From Monocercomonoides exilis (taxonomy: Eukaryota; Preaxostyla; Oxymonadida; Polymastigidae): a stretch of 64,000 nucleotides of DNA. The stretch is taken from assembly GCA_001643675.2 (NCBI GenBank), contig LSRY02000014.1:1722001-1786000 (forward strand), read 5' to 3'. The position numbers and the translations under genes are program-made. The notes beneath the pieces were generated by a model. The model ran no database searches and was not told the DNA's origin. It saw nothing but the letters and a program-made list of their open reading frames with translations. Of this stretch, positions 36,581 through 48,284 are shown piece by piece (the first letter of the stretch is position 1; the number at the start of each line of letters is the position of its first letter).

Positions 36581-37740
36581 ATATATTTCTTCTGGAGAGA
36601 GAAGGAGATGAACTCAGATTTATGTATATAATGTCATTGAGAATACAAATGTTGTCTATCAATTGTTAACTATTCAATTAAAAAAACATGATATAATAAT
36701 AAATAAAAAATAAAATTTATTTGTTAAAATTAAATGGAAACCACTAAACTTATCCGATTAACAGTTGCATCGTATGTGTGTTCTATCTTCGCAATCATGT
36801 CAAGTTCACGTGCATAATGCAAAAGAAAAACTCCACTCAAAGGAAATTTTAAATAAACATTTAAAATCAAGTTTGTCAGGATAAAGAATTGAAACGTACC
36901 TTGCACATTTCATTAATAAACAATTGCATAACCATCCATGCTAATTAAACCTTTTCATATTCAAAAACTGAAATTTTTATTTTGATCTAAATACTGGATA
37001 TATTATTTTTAGTTTCAAATAGTTTTTTCTCACAAAGAAGTTTGCAATGAACAAACAAACATAGTTGAAAAGGTTTAATTTTTTCATTTGAATTATGGTA
37101 ACGGAATGTTTAAAAATAAACTTCCATGGGTCAAATTTTTGATCTGATGTCACTTTTCAAAAAAATTTAGCCATATATAAAAATAAGAAACTTTCTATTG
37201 CTAATATGATTAAACATCTGCGTCACATGCCTTCTGACGTGAACATTTTAGGAGTGACGTGACGTGAATGAAAAAATTTTATTTTCTTATAAAAAAAATT
37301 TGAAAAAATAAAAAACAAGACATGCAAAGAAAAATTGAATTTTTTGTAATTCATCTTTCATTATTGAGAAGGCTTTTAAAATTTTTTTCATTTTATAAAA
37401 TGTTCATTTCAATTTTTATATGAACAATGGGTTGCGTCGTGATCATTTTTTAATGGTATTAATACCAAGGCATTCGCTTCACTGCCTGTCACTGACGTGA
37501 TTTAAGTCAGTGGTCTATTTTTTCAAATGTTTGTTTTTTTTATTTGAAAAAATGTTTATATGAAAGTTTTAAACTTGTTAAAATTTTTTATTTATCGTTT
37601 TTGAATAATTTTTATTTTTTCATTTTTTCAAATATTTTTTCTAACTTATTTCAATCTTTAAAGCACGCCCTTCACATAGATTTGGATCGGACAAAATATG
37701 TGCTTATCAAAACTCAAACAATGGCAGGAGTTTAGAGGCT
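36581..37740. other. AT-rich spacer with a 17-base motif repeated inverted 3 kb away
   Basis: No gene is supported. ttaaacatctgcgtcac at 37210-37226 recurs as its reverse complement at 40378-40394. Several gtcactgacgtga-like words lie at 37230-37500. Confidence 0.5.
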
Positions 37741-39540
37741 GAGTATCAGAAGCGAATAACGGTTCGGAGAAGATTGGACGTGCAGTAGCGTGCGAGGTGC
37801 TGTGAGAATTTGTCAGCAGGCATGGGATGTTGAAAAGTGCAGAGCAGCAGCAGAGTTGGTTGTGATGGAGTCACAGTTATTCATGTTTTCAATGATATTT
37901 CAAAATTGAAATGGGAGATTGAGGAGGAAAGACGGATGCGTGCTGGTGGTTGAGGAGTGTGTAGTGAGATGGGAGGAGCTGACACAGATCGATATGCAGG
38001 TGATCCAACAGAGGAGGGAGCGTGCGGAGGTAAGGAGCACAGCAGTGAGCGGGGTGTTTGGTGCGGGGAGCAGGAGCGGGCTGTGCCGGATGGAGTCGCA
38101 GCTGGTGCTTGTGGAGGAGTGCGAGTGCCGGGTGTGGAACACGAGCGTTGTGAACTCGTCGAAGGGCGGGATCGGGCAGCGCGGGGGCGGGGTGGTAGAT
38201 GTGCGGGGCATCCGGAACGGGGAGCGGGCGGGGGGGAGCAGGTCGTGGTGGATCATGGAGGAGTGGTGTGTGGTGGAGGGGGCGAGTGGAGGGGCAGGCG
38301 GTGTGTACTTCCGGCCGGTGCTGACGAACGTCAGCTGGACAAGCAGCGCGGGTCAGGCGCGGCTGGAGTTTGTGGAGCGGGAGCTGGTGCAGTGCGGGCT
38401 GTTCTTCCAGATAATTGTACGGGGGGGCAGATGGGGGCAAGCGGGTGAGGACATACCGTTTTGAGAGCACAGGGCAGAACACGGAGCGGTGGGGGTTCGG
38501 GAGAATCGGGCGGGAGGTGATTGAGGAGAGCGAGGCAGAAGAGGAGGAGCTAGCGCGGGTGATGTATTCGAGCGAGGAGCTGGCTGTGGAGGAGTGGAGA
38601 AACGGGGAAGGGGGAGAAGGGGGAGAAGGGAGGGCAGGGGAGGATACAGTGAACGATGAGGCAGGGGAAGGAAGAAAGTTCAACGCAACAGCAGCAATTA
38701 TCTGTGGAAAGGAGAAAGAAAGGGGTGGGCAGTGGGAGGGGACTGTTTGAGCTGCATGGGTGGACGATCATACTGCATATTGAAGTGAGTACGGTGGGCG
38801 TGACATTGGTGATGACTGTGGGGTTCCACATGCAGCTGCGATGGAAGAGGAAGCAGCAGGAGCAGCGGCTTGTGCAACCCAAGGAGATTTAAGAAGCAAA
38901 TTGGAAGAGTAAAGTGTGGAATAGATGCTCCGAAAGCATCGAAGGAATTGAAGGAAGAGCTGGAGAAGAAAGTGGTGATGAAGGATGGAGATCCATGATG
39001 GAAATAAAAAAGGGAATGGGGGATGTGGAAACGGAAGAGTGGAGGTGAAGTATGGGGTTTAGGAAGAGGAAGATAATTCTGAATATCAAGTTAGAGAATT
39101 GTTTGGAGTTGCGAATAAGAATGCAGGACGGATGCTGGAGCAGCAGCACTGCGAGTAATTTTCAGAGAAAGTTGTGTTGTGGGGTATGCACAGGTGCCGT
39201 CACATCCAGCGGAGCGGGGAGTCCTGGATGCTGCTGATGAACTTGAACCCGTGAGCAGTGATGGTGAATGGACTGGATGTGGCGATGAAGCAGGATAAGA
39301 TCCAACGGCGAGGAGAGGTGCGAACGTCGGAGGAGTGGGAAATGCAGTCAAAGGCACCGGATATTTTAGCGAGAGAAGATTATGGGAATGAAAGGAGGAA
39401 AAGGGAGCTGAGGGAAATAAGAGATGCAGTGCGGCTGGCGAAAAAGAAAAAGAATAAGATAAAGATAAAGATAAAGATAAAGATAAAGATAAAGATAAAG
39501 ATAAAGATAAAGAAATGGAAATAGAAATAGCAAAAGAAGA
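37741..39540 (+). pseudogene. GC-rich relic of a beta-helix / pseudokinase gene
   Basis: At 37919-38464 one frame reads beta-helix-like sequence with RVWNTSVVNSSKGGIGQRGG, then WIMEEWCVVEGASGGAGGVY. A frameshift near 38410 leads into YRFESTGQNTERWGFGRIGR. Near 38760-38850 a membrane-like segment ends in basic residues (HMQLRWKRKQQEQ). At about 39215-39290 MLLMNLNP, a stop and AVMVNGLDVAMK match the degenerate catalytic-loop segment (LANLSPHIVLFSEHMVICIA) of the pseudokinase gene at 24.4 kb. Domain order is therefore as in that gene, but with many stops and shifts. GC content of the first 700 bases is far above everything else in the window. The antisense proline-rich ORF (37889-38683) is a shadow. 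Confidence 0.5.
39456..39512 (+). repeat. Hexanucleotide repeat (ATAAAG)n
   Basis: About nine near-perfect units of ATAAAG lie in the 3' part of the GC-rich relic. The repeat gives KIKIKI and LYLYLY frames without meaning. Confidence 0.9.
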
Positions 39541-41928
39541 TGAGAAGAGGAGGAGGTGAAAGAAAAAAGAGGTGAAGACGAAGTATTCAATGGAGAAAAA
39601 GAAGAAAAAGAATATGATAATGACGACGATGATGAATGAATAAAAAGGAAGAAAATCAAAACCATCAAAATGAATAGCAATGACGCGCATTAATTTTTTA
39701 TTCAGACAAAGAAACTTTCACAAAAAGGAGATGAACAACTTTCAAAATGAAAATAAAGAAACAAATTCTGAATACAGAAAACAAAAAAATATGTAATTTT
39801 TGAAATCATTTTTTTTTTTAAATATGAAACATGAAAGTATTTCTTTTCATATTCATGGACAATATATCTTTGATTCACTTTTATTTTAAAAAACTCGCAA
39901 TATTCTTATTTTTGTCAAAACAAACTATTCTTAACAAAAAAGAATTAATCATCTATTGCAAATGACAATAAGCATTATGGAAAATCGTTAAAAGAATGTC
40001 TATTGAAGATAATATTTTTTTAAACATAAATACATACTGAAGTTTTATTCTTTTCAAATATGAATTATAATGAAAATGCAAAATTGAAAATAATACTTCA
40101 AAAACTTTAACAAACAAATTGAGCAATCTTGTTGCACAATTGAAGTGAAAGTTATAACCTCTGTGAAAGTATGAAAAAGAACTGAAATGAAATAATGTTT
40201 AATTAAGGTTTGTTGATTGACAATTGTGCAGAAATTTTTTTCGAAAATTATTAATTGTTGGTAAGTGTTTTATCCTTTTCAAAACAAATTTCAAAAAATT
40301 GTTTGTTTTTATCAAATTAAAAAAAAAAAAAAAAAAAACTGACGGGCACTGACTGACTTGGTCTCGCCTTTTCAAAGGTGACGCAGATGTTTAAATATGA
40401 TAATGTATTTGTTGTTTAATCATTTTAAATGAAAACTGCCTTTTACATAGAGAGTTTATAATAAATAATAACTGCTTAAAAAATACCAATCAGATTATAA
40501 TACCTCAATAACCAACAACACCGCATTTCTTTTTAAAAAAATAGTTTTATTTGTCATGAAAATTATAACAGATATGTTTTATAATCTATTGAACGCGTGT
40601 TAAGTTCTCTTTATTAAAGTTTTGCAATTTAAATAAAAATTTTAAAAATTTTCTTTGAAAACTGAAAAAAACAAATATTAAATAATTAATATCTATAAAT
40701 GAACAATAACAATAATAATAATATTTTTAGCAGTATTTTCGCATAATTTTACTTATTTTTTTCTTATCAGCCCAACCCTTAATGAAATATATATTTGATC
40801 AAACGTCGGAATTTTTTATGATATCAAAAAAATCACCCAAATTCAAAAGACCTTCTGTCTCAAAAGAAAAAAAAAATGAGACAAAAAATAAAAGAAAACC
40901 AGTTTACAAACCTCTGATTGAATATTTTTTTTGAGGAATTGTGTTTTTGTTGAGATGGAAAAGCAACAATTTAATCAGGCACTATTTTCAGTGTTTTGAA
41001 ATTTTTCAAGATCTATCAATTTCACCAACTTTTTGTTTGATTTGATTTCACGAAACCCTCCTTCCCTAGCTCCTCTCAAAACAGTGTAAGATTTTGTTGC
41101 AGTTTTCCGAGTAACTGAGTATTTCTTTCTATTTTTGTTCATTTGTAAAAAAAAAATGAGAAGAGTTATTGATTATTAAATACAGCATTCAGCATGTGAA
41201 AAAGGAACCCTTTATTTTCATGAAGTTTTTATTTTCACTTTTTAGAAAAAAACCTCAATTAAAAATGCTCACAAAAAATGAATTCCAAGAAAAGAAAGAT
41301 AGAAAAGAAATTATTGATTTTGGATGTCACTTGCTTTTTTCATGAGAAGCCATTCTGTTCTTTCTGAAACAAGAGATGGTTTTTTTTTTTGTTTTTGAAA
41401 AACAAAATCGTGATTCTTTATTAACGATTATAATTCCAATTTCTTTCATCATTTATTTTTTCATTCATTCTGACTTTTACAGACATTTGATTTCAAACAA
41501 ACATTCAGTCAAAAACAACTTGAGTTGCTGTTATTTCCACCTGTTGAAAAGAATAAAATATGACAAAAAAATCTAATTTGTGAAATGGAACGAATTGCGG
41601 ATGACATTGAAAAAGATGATAGATGAAAAAAGGAAGAGCGAGAACAAGAAAAGAACGACAGTTTTCATCGAACAACATTTCTTTCATTCTTAAGTGTTGT
41701 GATTGATCCGAATCAGTCCATCCATCTTTTAATTGCAAAGAAACCTCCACTTTTTTTCATGATGAATTCCTTTTTCCTTTTCATTATTTTTCGTTGCTTC
41801 TCTCCATTTCGAAGGAATGAAAAAATCTTAAAAACAACTTTCAAACAAGTGTTTGCGTTCGAATTTGTGAAATGAAAATAAATGAAAAACATAAAATGAT
41901 TTGTGTTACAAAAATCAAATTCAATTCC
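39541..41928. other. Intergenic, AT-rich
   Basis: I see no gene over about 2.4 kb. It holds a poly(A) run at 40320-40338 followed directly by a gggcactgactgac word and the inverted 17-base motif at 40378-40394. Confidence 0.6.
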
Positions 41929-43377
41929 TCAAACACTCACAAAATAATCTGAAATATTCAATGAAAATGCGTTATAATAATATTTTCTCTTCAGGAAATC
42001 AAATTTTCCTTGAAAGCTAACGATGGCATCTTCATGCCCTTTCTCTTCCATCATTTCAAATATCTTCCTTTTTATCTCCTTTTTTTTCTCTTCTTCTGCA
42101 GTGGTGTGAGCTTCTCTTTTCAACAGTTTTGAAAAGCCCAAAAAGAATGCCAAGAATTCATACGCCACTTTATCCTTCAACGCCGACTGCTGAATCTCCT
42201 CCACCAGCAGATCAAAAATTCCTTCTTTTTGAAAAACATCAACAAAAACTGTTTCAATGTCTGCAACATGACGAAAAGTTGTGATGCAAAGTTCATATAT
42301 TTCTTTTTCATTCACTCTGGCTGTTTTGCACAGTTTCCCAAGGCAACGAATAAATTCCATGCGTTCTTCTTTACTCGAATTAGCGTGATAAGCATTATCT
42401 TGGACAGCTAAAATCCACTTCAATATTATCCATTTCTCTTTTCTTTCTTTTCCTTCTCTTTCCTCTCCATCTTTCTTCTTCCAATCCACACATTTTGTCA
42501 GCTCTTCCAGTTCTCTTGAAGCCTCTCTGATGAATTTCAGCTCATTCACAAAATTTTCTTCGAAACTTTTGTCATATCTCAATCTGTTGATTAGAAATTT
42601 CCAAGCTGATTGATATGCGAGTCGAGTCAGATTGCGATGCTCCTGGTGATGTTGGATGATCTCTCTCATCTCGTTAAAATACAAATCTTCATTGCCAGGC
42701 TTTCAAAAGCAAAGTCAAAAATATCGGTTGACAAATAAACAAACAAAAAATAATACAATTTCATACAGCTACACTGCCAATATTGCTCAAAGCCAAAACT
42801 GCCATTTCCACTTCTTTTTGTGCTTCCCTGCTTCCTTTTTTGTTCAATCCAACTTTCAAAAGACACGGCACAGCAATCGCAGGCAATTCCTCCTTGGAGT
42901 TGTAATAAAAGCGCAGCATCGCACAGCATTCGCAAAGATCAATCAACAGTTTTGGATTCTTTCTTCTTCTTTTCCTTTCTTCTTCTTCTTCTTCTTCTTC
43001 GCAAATCATCTCTTTCAATCTTTTGCACAACCTAGAATTGTCAAAGTTCACCATCCAAAAATTCCGCAGCAATTTGCAATATCCAATGCGCTCCAGCAGC
43101 AAAATGGCATTTTCCATCGGCAGCTTCTCTTCTTCAATCATTTCATCCATTTCATCAAATAATTTTGTACCGAAAACAGAATTGAATTCTTCTTGATGCA
43201 TCTCATATGCAATCTTATCCAGTTCTTCAATCATGTGTCTTTGTTCACTTCCGTTCCAATCTTCCAGCTGTGAAAAAATCTCTTCAAAAAACAAATATAG
43301 AAATTAAAAAACAAAAAATTCGATTGCAAAAACAATCGCAAACGAGTGAACCTATCTTTAGCCGACATCTCCTGCAT
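41929..43377 (-). CDS. Lineage-specific ~440-residue family, paralogue B
   Basis: Three minus-strand exons join in phase: 43344-43377, 42767-43281 and 41929-42699 (donors GTTTGC and GTATGA, acceptors GAAG and AAAG), giving about 439 residues. Helical throughout, it contains EELDKIAYEMHQEEF, MENAILLLERIGYCKLL, LIDLCECCAML, QKEVEMAVLALSNIG, HRNLTRLAYQSAWKFL and LEELTKCVDWKKK, and ends with SLNISDYFVSV. Everything 5' of residue ~270 is identical to paralogue B2 because it lies in the 1,406-bp inverted repeat. Beyond 42456 the two proteins are only distantly similar. An in-frame ATG 36 bases further upstream could extend the N-terminus. The function is unknown; a solenoid-like interaction protein is my inference. 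Confidence 0.78.
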
Positions 43378-43861
43378 TTTGGCATCCGCAGCGCAACCTG
43401 CAAATACCCTCATCAATTCAATTCAAATAGAAAACGATTCCCAACAAAAGTGAAAAAAGACAAAATTCAGAAACTCGCTGCAAATATTCCAAATTGTGCA
43501 CATACGCCATTCCCTTCGATATACGTATTTTGGTCAAGTGCTTACAGATTTATGAAACTCTTTTTTGTTGATGGTTTGCTGTTATGGACACTCGGATCAA
43601 ATCGGTTGATTTGAACAGGAATATCCAACGGCAAATGGTGAGATGAATGAATGAACGTTTCCTATGGTGATAGAAGTTTTGCATTCTGTGGTTTTGCGAG
43701 ACAACGACAACGAATTATCGAATTTGGAATTTTTGTGTGAGAATACTCCAAAAAGCATTGATGAAGGATAACAGATTTGAAAAAATTGAATGAAAATAAG
43801 CTGCTGTATGTATTTATTATTGTTCTATTATTTGAGAAGACATATTATTTTATAACCTTTC
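42456..43861 (-). repeat. Left arm of 1.4-kb inverted repeat
   Basis: Position x here pairs with 90740 - x in the right arm. All the paired ORF boundaries obey this offset, so there are no indels. At the inner end the match stops after c43861 (aaccttt c, then caaaa here against aaagt there). At the outer end it stops at c42456, inside a purine-rich GGAAAGAG stretch of exon 3. Confidence 0.92.
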
Positions 43862-45085
43862 CAAAATCAAGGAATTTGATTAATAATTTCGATGGAAAAT
43901 TTTGTTAAAATGGAAGAATGGCCAATATTCATGAAATAAAGCCTTTTCAAAAATGAAGGGGACATTATCAAGAATTTGTGGGAAAGATTTGCGGAGAGAC
44001 ATCGAATATAGCAGAAGATAGAATTGTTTGATGGAAGGGAAATAGGCTCAAAGGAATGGATCAGGAGACGGGCTGCGGATGCGACAGGGAAGGATGCATT
44101 TCACGGGAGGAGAAAGACAAAGCATTGTTTTTTTGGGCTGGTGAGAGTGACAGAACTGGATTTCATTGTCTGGTTTGACTTCCAACAACACAAGAATATC
44201 TGACAGTTCAGTGTCATTTTCAATCTTCAAAGCGAGTCAGTTATTTTCTTGTTGCCATCGTCAGAACACTGTCCGTTTGAAGGATATCTGAAGCAGAGAG
44301 CAGAGTTTCTGATGTCCTTCATGCCAGCAAAGCGAGTCTCTTCAAAGACATTTCCATCTCCCTCAGCGCATCAATCATCTCCATCGCACCTCCATTGAAC
44401 ATTCCACGTTTCATCCTCCAAAAGACTTTGTTGTTGATTTTTCTCATTCATTATCCACTTCGCCTGAAACTCATCTATTTCTATCAATAACATCATCATC
44501 ATTCTTCTTCTTCAACTTCTTCTTCTTCTTCTTCCTCTTCGGCAATCCACAAGCACTTCTTCCTCCATCTGCCTCTTGCCCAGCCTGCAGCAGCAGTCGA
44601 ATGAGATCAAGTTTGTGAAAAAATGATCGTTTGTTGTTCATCGAAACTGCCCGGCAGAATATCTGGAACAGAAAAGATGGAAGCATCTTCTTCATGCAGC
44701 AGAGGCAATGATGAAAAAATAAAAATAAAAAGAAAGAAAGAAAAGCGAGTGAAATGCTCAATTTGCTGAAGAACATTCAGAAGCGAAAAGTCTTTCGAGT
44801 GGACTGCAAATGGACTGTGGAACGGCGAAGCTGAAGAGAGCTGTGTTGATTATTGAAATGATCATTTAATCTTCTGCACCTTTTTTTTCATTCTATTCAA
44901 CGTTTTACAAAATTATCTTTTCATCAACAAAGAAACAAACGATTTTTGATAATTTTCGATTTTTTCCAATTCTGATGGCATTCTCCATTAAAAATTAATA
45001 AGTTTATTAATAAATACGGCATGTTTATATATTTCATAGCAATGCACACAAAAGACAGAATGAATAAAAAAATAAAAAATATCAG
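43862..45085. other. Inverted-repeat spacer, 5' part; no intact gene
   Basis: ORFs are short and conflicting (minus 44048-44230 and 44471-44776, the latter with a hydrophobic start and a Lys run). Composition is partly coding-like, so a decayed gene is possible. I recognise nothing. Confidence 0.4.
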
Positions 45086-45877
45086 TCATTGAAGTGATTT
45101 CTTGTGTCTGGTGTTTTTGATGGAAGGATAGAATTTGAAAAAGACCACAACCAGAAACACAACCACGAAAATAACAGGAAATGAAAATGCCTTCAATTCG
45201 CAATCGACCTCCACTAAGTCGTATGCCCCGCTGCTGCGCACCTTCTCCAAATCTGAAAACGCTTTCTCCCTGTTTGTGCAGTCAATTTTCAGATGAGTAA
45301 AGCGATCCTCAATCGACTTCACAATAATCTTGTCTTTTTGGTCGTTTTGTGACGTAAATCGCAACATTTTATCTTGTGTCATTTGGAACGGATTTTTCCG
45401 TTGTTCACTCGCAATGGACTTCATCAGCGCGGAATGAGGGCGCGCAACAACAATTCCATTAAATGGACCCTCTCCTTGCTCAGAAATCTTGCTCGTCCAC
45501 AAACAGTCTGCGCCTTCTTTGTTTGCCTCTTCCACCAGCGATTGGACAAGTTGCTTGTTTTTCACAAACACATTCTGATCAATCCAAACTCCGCCATATT
45601 TTTCTAGAATAATCGGCTGCAGCACCATCGACTGCATCGTAAAATTCAGCGAATTAAACTCACGCGGCAACTCTGGCTCCCCTGCATAGAATGGGAGAGA
45701 TTTTTTGTTCATCACCATCACTGGAATCGTCGAAAATTCCATTTCTCTTTTCTGAAGGAGATGCTCGATAGAAGGCTGAACATCCGTGTTCACATACGTG
45801 TACACTTTCGTCGGAATAATCTCTTCCGACAGCACAAAGTGTGCCGCGGAAAATGCCAGCACGCAAGCCAGAAACAT
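45086..45877 (-). CDS. Membrane-anchored glycosyltransferase-like protein (capsular polysaccharide synthesis / DXD sugar-binding type)
   Basis: This is a single-exon ORF of 263 residues from an ATG at 45877. The N-terminus is a signal peptide or anchor (MFLACVLAFSAAHFVLS). Residues 80-105 read FTMQSMVLQPIILEKYGGVW then IDQN, matching the conserved core of Caps_synth / Gly_transf_sug proteins, which is R..iL..YGGiY.D.D. Here the Arg is replaced by Gln and the DXD by DQN, so metal and nucleotide-sugar binding may be altered. A C-terminal membrane helix (about 231-249, FPVIFVVVFLVVVFF) is followed by a basic tail. It lies alone in the spacer of the inverted repeat. These enzymes act in the secretory pathway; the substrate is unknown. 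It is shorter than typical members, and a pseudoenzyme is possible. Confidence 0.68.
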   Translation of the reverse strand: MFLACVLAFSAAHFVLSEEIIPTKVYTYVNTDVQPSIEHLLQKREMEFSTIPVMVMNKKSLPFYAGEPELPREFNSLNFTMQSMVLQPIILEKYGGVWIDQNVFVKNKQLVQSLVEEANKEGADCLWTSKISEQGEGPFNGIVVARPHSALMKSIASEQRKNPFQMTQDKMLRFTSQNDQKDKIIVKSIEDRFTHLKIDCTNREKAFSDLEKVRSSGAYDLVEVDCELKAFSFPVIFVVVFLVVVFFKFYPSIKNTRHKKSLQ

Positions 45878-46878
45878 TTGTCAGAAAAAAGGGCCAATAA
45901 ACAATAATGGGTGATATGAGAAAAAATTTTATCAATGCTTGTTCAACCATGAATGGCTTTAATAATATTAATAAAAAGGAATTAGAGGAAAATGAAGAAA
46001 ACGAAAAAAAAGAGAAGAAAAGGAAGAAAACAAAACAAAACAAAAACAGGATGAAGTGAAGTGAATTGAATGAGATGGTTGGTAAAAGAAATGTGAAAAG
46101 AGAAATGCCACAAATGATAAAGAAACGTTGCTTATTTCTCTTCTTCAAGATTTCGTCTTTTTCTTCCTCAATGCCCTTCTGGATCGAATGTCCCCCCATT
46201 CCATCACATATTCAAAAAAATCCTCTTTCTGTTTCCCTCATTCCTCATTTTCCACCTTCCCTTCCTTTCTTTCGCTCAAATCATCTTTCCCCAAAAATAA
46301 CCCTTTTTCAAATCCCAATCTCAACATTCTTTTGTAATGCCTTTTCATTCACTCCTCTCTTTCTTTCACGCTCTTCTTTTTCTTTCTTCAAAAACATCAA
46401 ATCCTTCTTTTTTTAAATCGAGTGAAATAAAAATAACAATTTAAAAAAGACACTAACAGATAAAGAAACAAACCTTCATCATTAATTTTTGAGCCATTTC
46501 CAATTTCTAATTCCAAAGACAGTGTTCGTTTTTATCAACAAAAATTCAATCCAATATATTTCTCTCCATTTCTTCCGTTTTCAATTGCTTTTTCTCAGAT
46601 TTGCCATCGACCCTTATTGTTGACTCTTAAAACCCCAAAATGCTTCTGCTTCCAATGTTTCTGCAAAATATTGAAATCATTAACTTTCTTTTTCTTTCGA
46701 TCCCACACACTTATTCTCAAAAACTTAGTTGTCTCATTGAAATTCAACTTAAAGCAGAAATCCATAAAGCTTATTATTCACTGTTCCAGCAGTCAAAATA
46801 TCCTCTACAGGCATTTGATGCTCGTTGCAAGAAAATAGAAACTTCCATTTATTTCAATTCTTTAGATTCTTGACTTTT
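45878..46878. other. Inverted-repeat spacer, 3' part
   Basis: AT-rich with a pyrimidine-rich block at 46135-46410. Short plus-strand ORFs (46066-46416, 46617-46873) have no family features. This is the upstream side of both the glycosyltransferase gene and paralogue B2. Confidence 0.45.
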
Positions 46879-48284
46879 GAAAGGTTATAAAATAATATGT
46901 CTTCTCAAATAATAGAACAATAATAAATACATACAGCAGCTTATTTTCATTCAATTTTTTCAAATCTGTTATCCTTCATCAATGCTTTTTGGAGTATTCT
47001 CACACAAAAATTCCAAATTCGATAATTCGTTGTCGTTGTCTCGCAAAACCACAGAATGCAAAACTTCTATCACCATAGGAAACGTTCATTCATTCATCTC
47101 ACCATTTGCCGTTGGATATTCCTGTTCAAATCAACCGATTTGATCCGAGTGTCCATAACAGCAAACCATCAACAAAAAAGAGTTTCATAAATCTGTAAGC
47201 ACTTGACCAAAATACGTATATCGAAGGGAATGGCGTATGTGCACAATTTGGAATATTTGCAGCGAGTTTCTGAATTTTGTCTTTTTTCACTTTTGTTGGG
47301 AATCGTTTTCTATTTGAATTGAATTGATGAGGGTATTTGCAGGTTGCGCTGCGGATGCCAAAATGCAGGAGATGTCGGCTAAAGATAGGTTCACTCGTTT
47401 GCGATTGTTTTTGCAATCGAATTTTTTGTTTTTTAATTTCTATATTTGTTTTTTGAAGAGATTTTTTCACAGCTGGAAGATTGGAACGGAAGTGAACAAA
47501 GACACATGATTGAAGAACTGGATAAGATTGCATATGAGATGCATCAAGAAGAATTCAATTCTGTTTTCGGTACAAAATTATTTGATGAAATGGATGAAAT
47601 GATTGAAGAAGAGAAGCTGCCGATGGAAAATGCCATTTTGCTGCTGGAGCGCATTGGATATTGCAAATTGCTGCGGAATTTTTGGATGGTGAACTTTGAC
47701 AATTCTAGGTTGTGCAAAAGATTGAAAGAGATGATTTGCGAAGAAGAAGAAGAAGAAGAAGAAAGGAAAAGAAGAAGAAAGAATCCAAAACTGTTGATTG
47801 ATCTTTGCGAATGCTGTGCGATGCTGCGCTTTTATTACAACTCCAAGGAGGAATTGCCTGCGATTGCTGTGCCGTGTCTTTTGAAAGTTGGATTGAACAA
47901 AAAAGGAAGCAGGGAAGCACAAAAAGAAGTGGAAATGGCAGTTTTGGCTTTGAGCAATATTGGCAGTGTAGCTGTATGAAATTGTATTATTTTTTGTTTG
48001 TTTATTTGTCAACCGATATTTTTGACTTTGCTTTTGAAAGCCTGGCAATGAAGATTTGTATTTTAACGAGATGAGAGAGATCATCCAACATCACCAGGAG
48101 CATCGCAATCTGACTCGACTCGCATATCAATCAGCTTGGAAATTTCTAATCAACAGATTGAGATATGACAAAAGTTTCGAAGAAAATTTTGTGAATGAGC
48201 TGAAATTCATCAGAGAGGCTTCAAGAGAACTGGAAGAGCTGACAAAATGTGTGGATTGGAAGAAGAAAGATGGAGAGGAAAGAG
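46879..48284 (+). repeat. Right arm of 1.4-kb inverted repeat
   Basis: This is the reverse complement of 42456-43861. It carries the upstream region, exon 1, exon 2 and the first third of exon 3 of paralogue B2. The outer boundary is g48284, the next base (g48285) differing from its partner. Confidence 0.92.

Noticed and set aside
37889-38683. 264-codon proline/histidine-rich minus-strand ORF
   Set aside because: It is the antisense of the GC-rich beta-helix relic. It has no domain, and its composition follows from GC-rich codons read backwards.
42656-43162. Plus-strand ORF of 168 codons (and its twin at 47578-48084)
   Set aside because: It is antisense to exon 2 of paralogues B and B2, which have splice-consistent family homology on the other strand.
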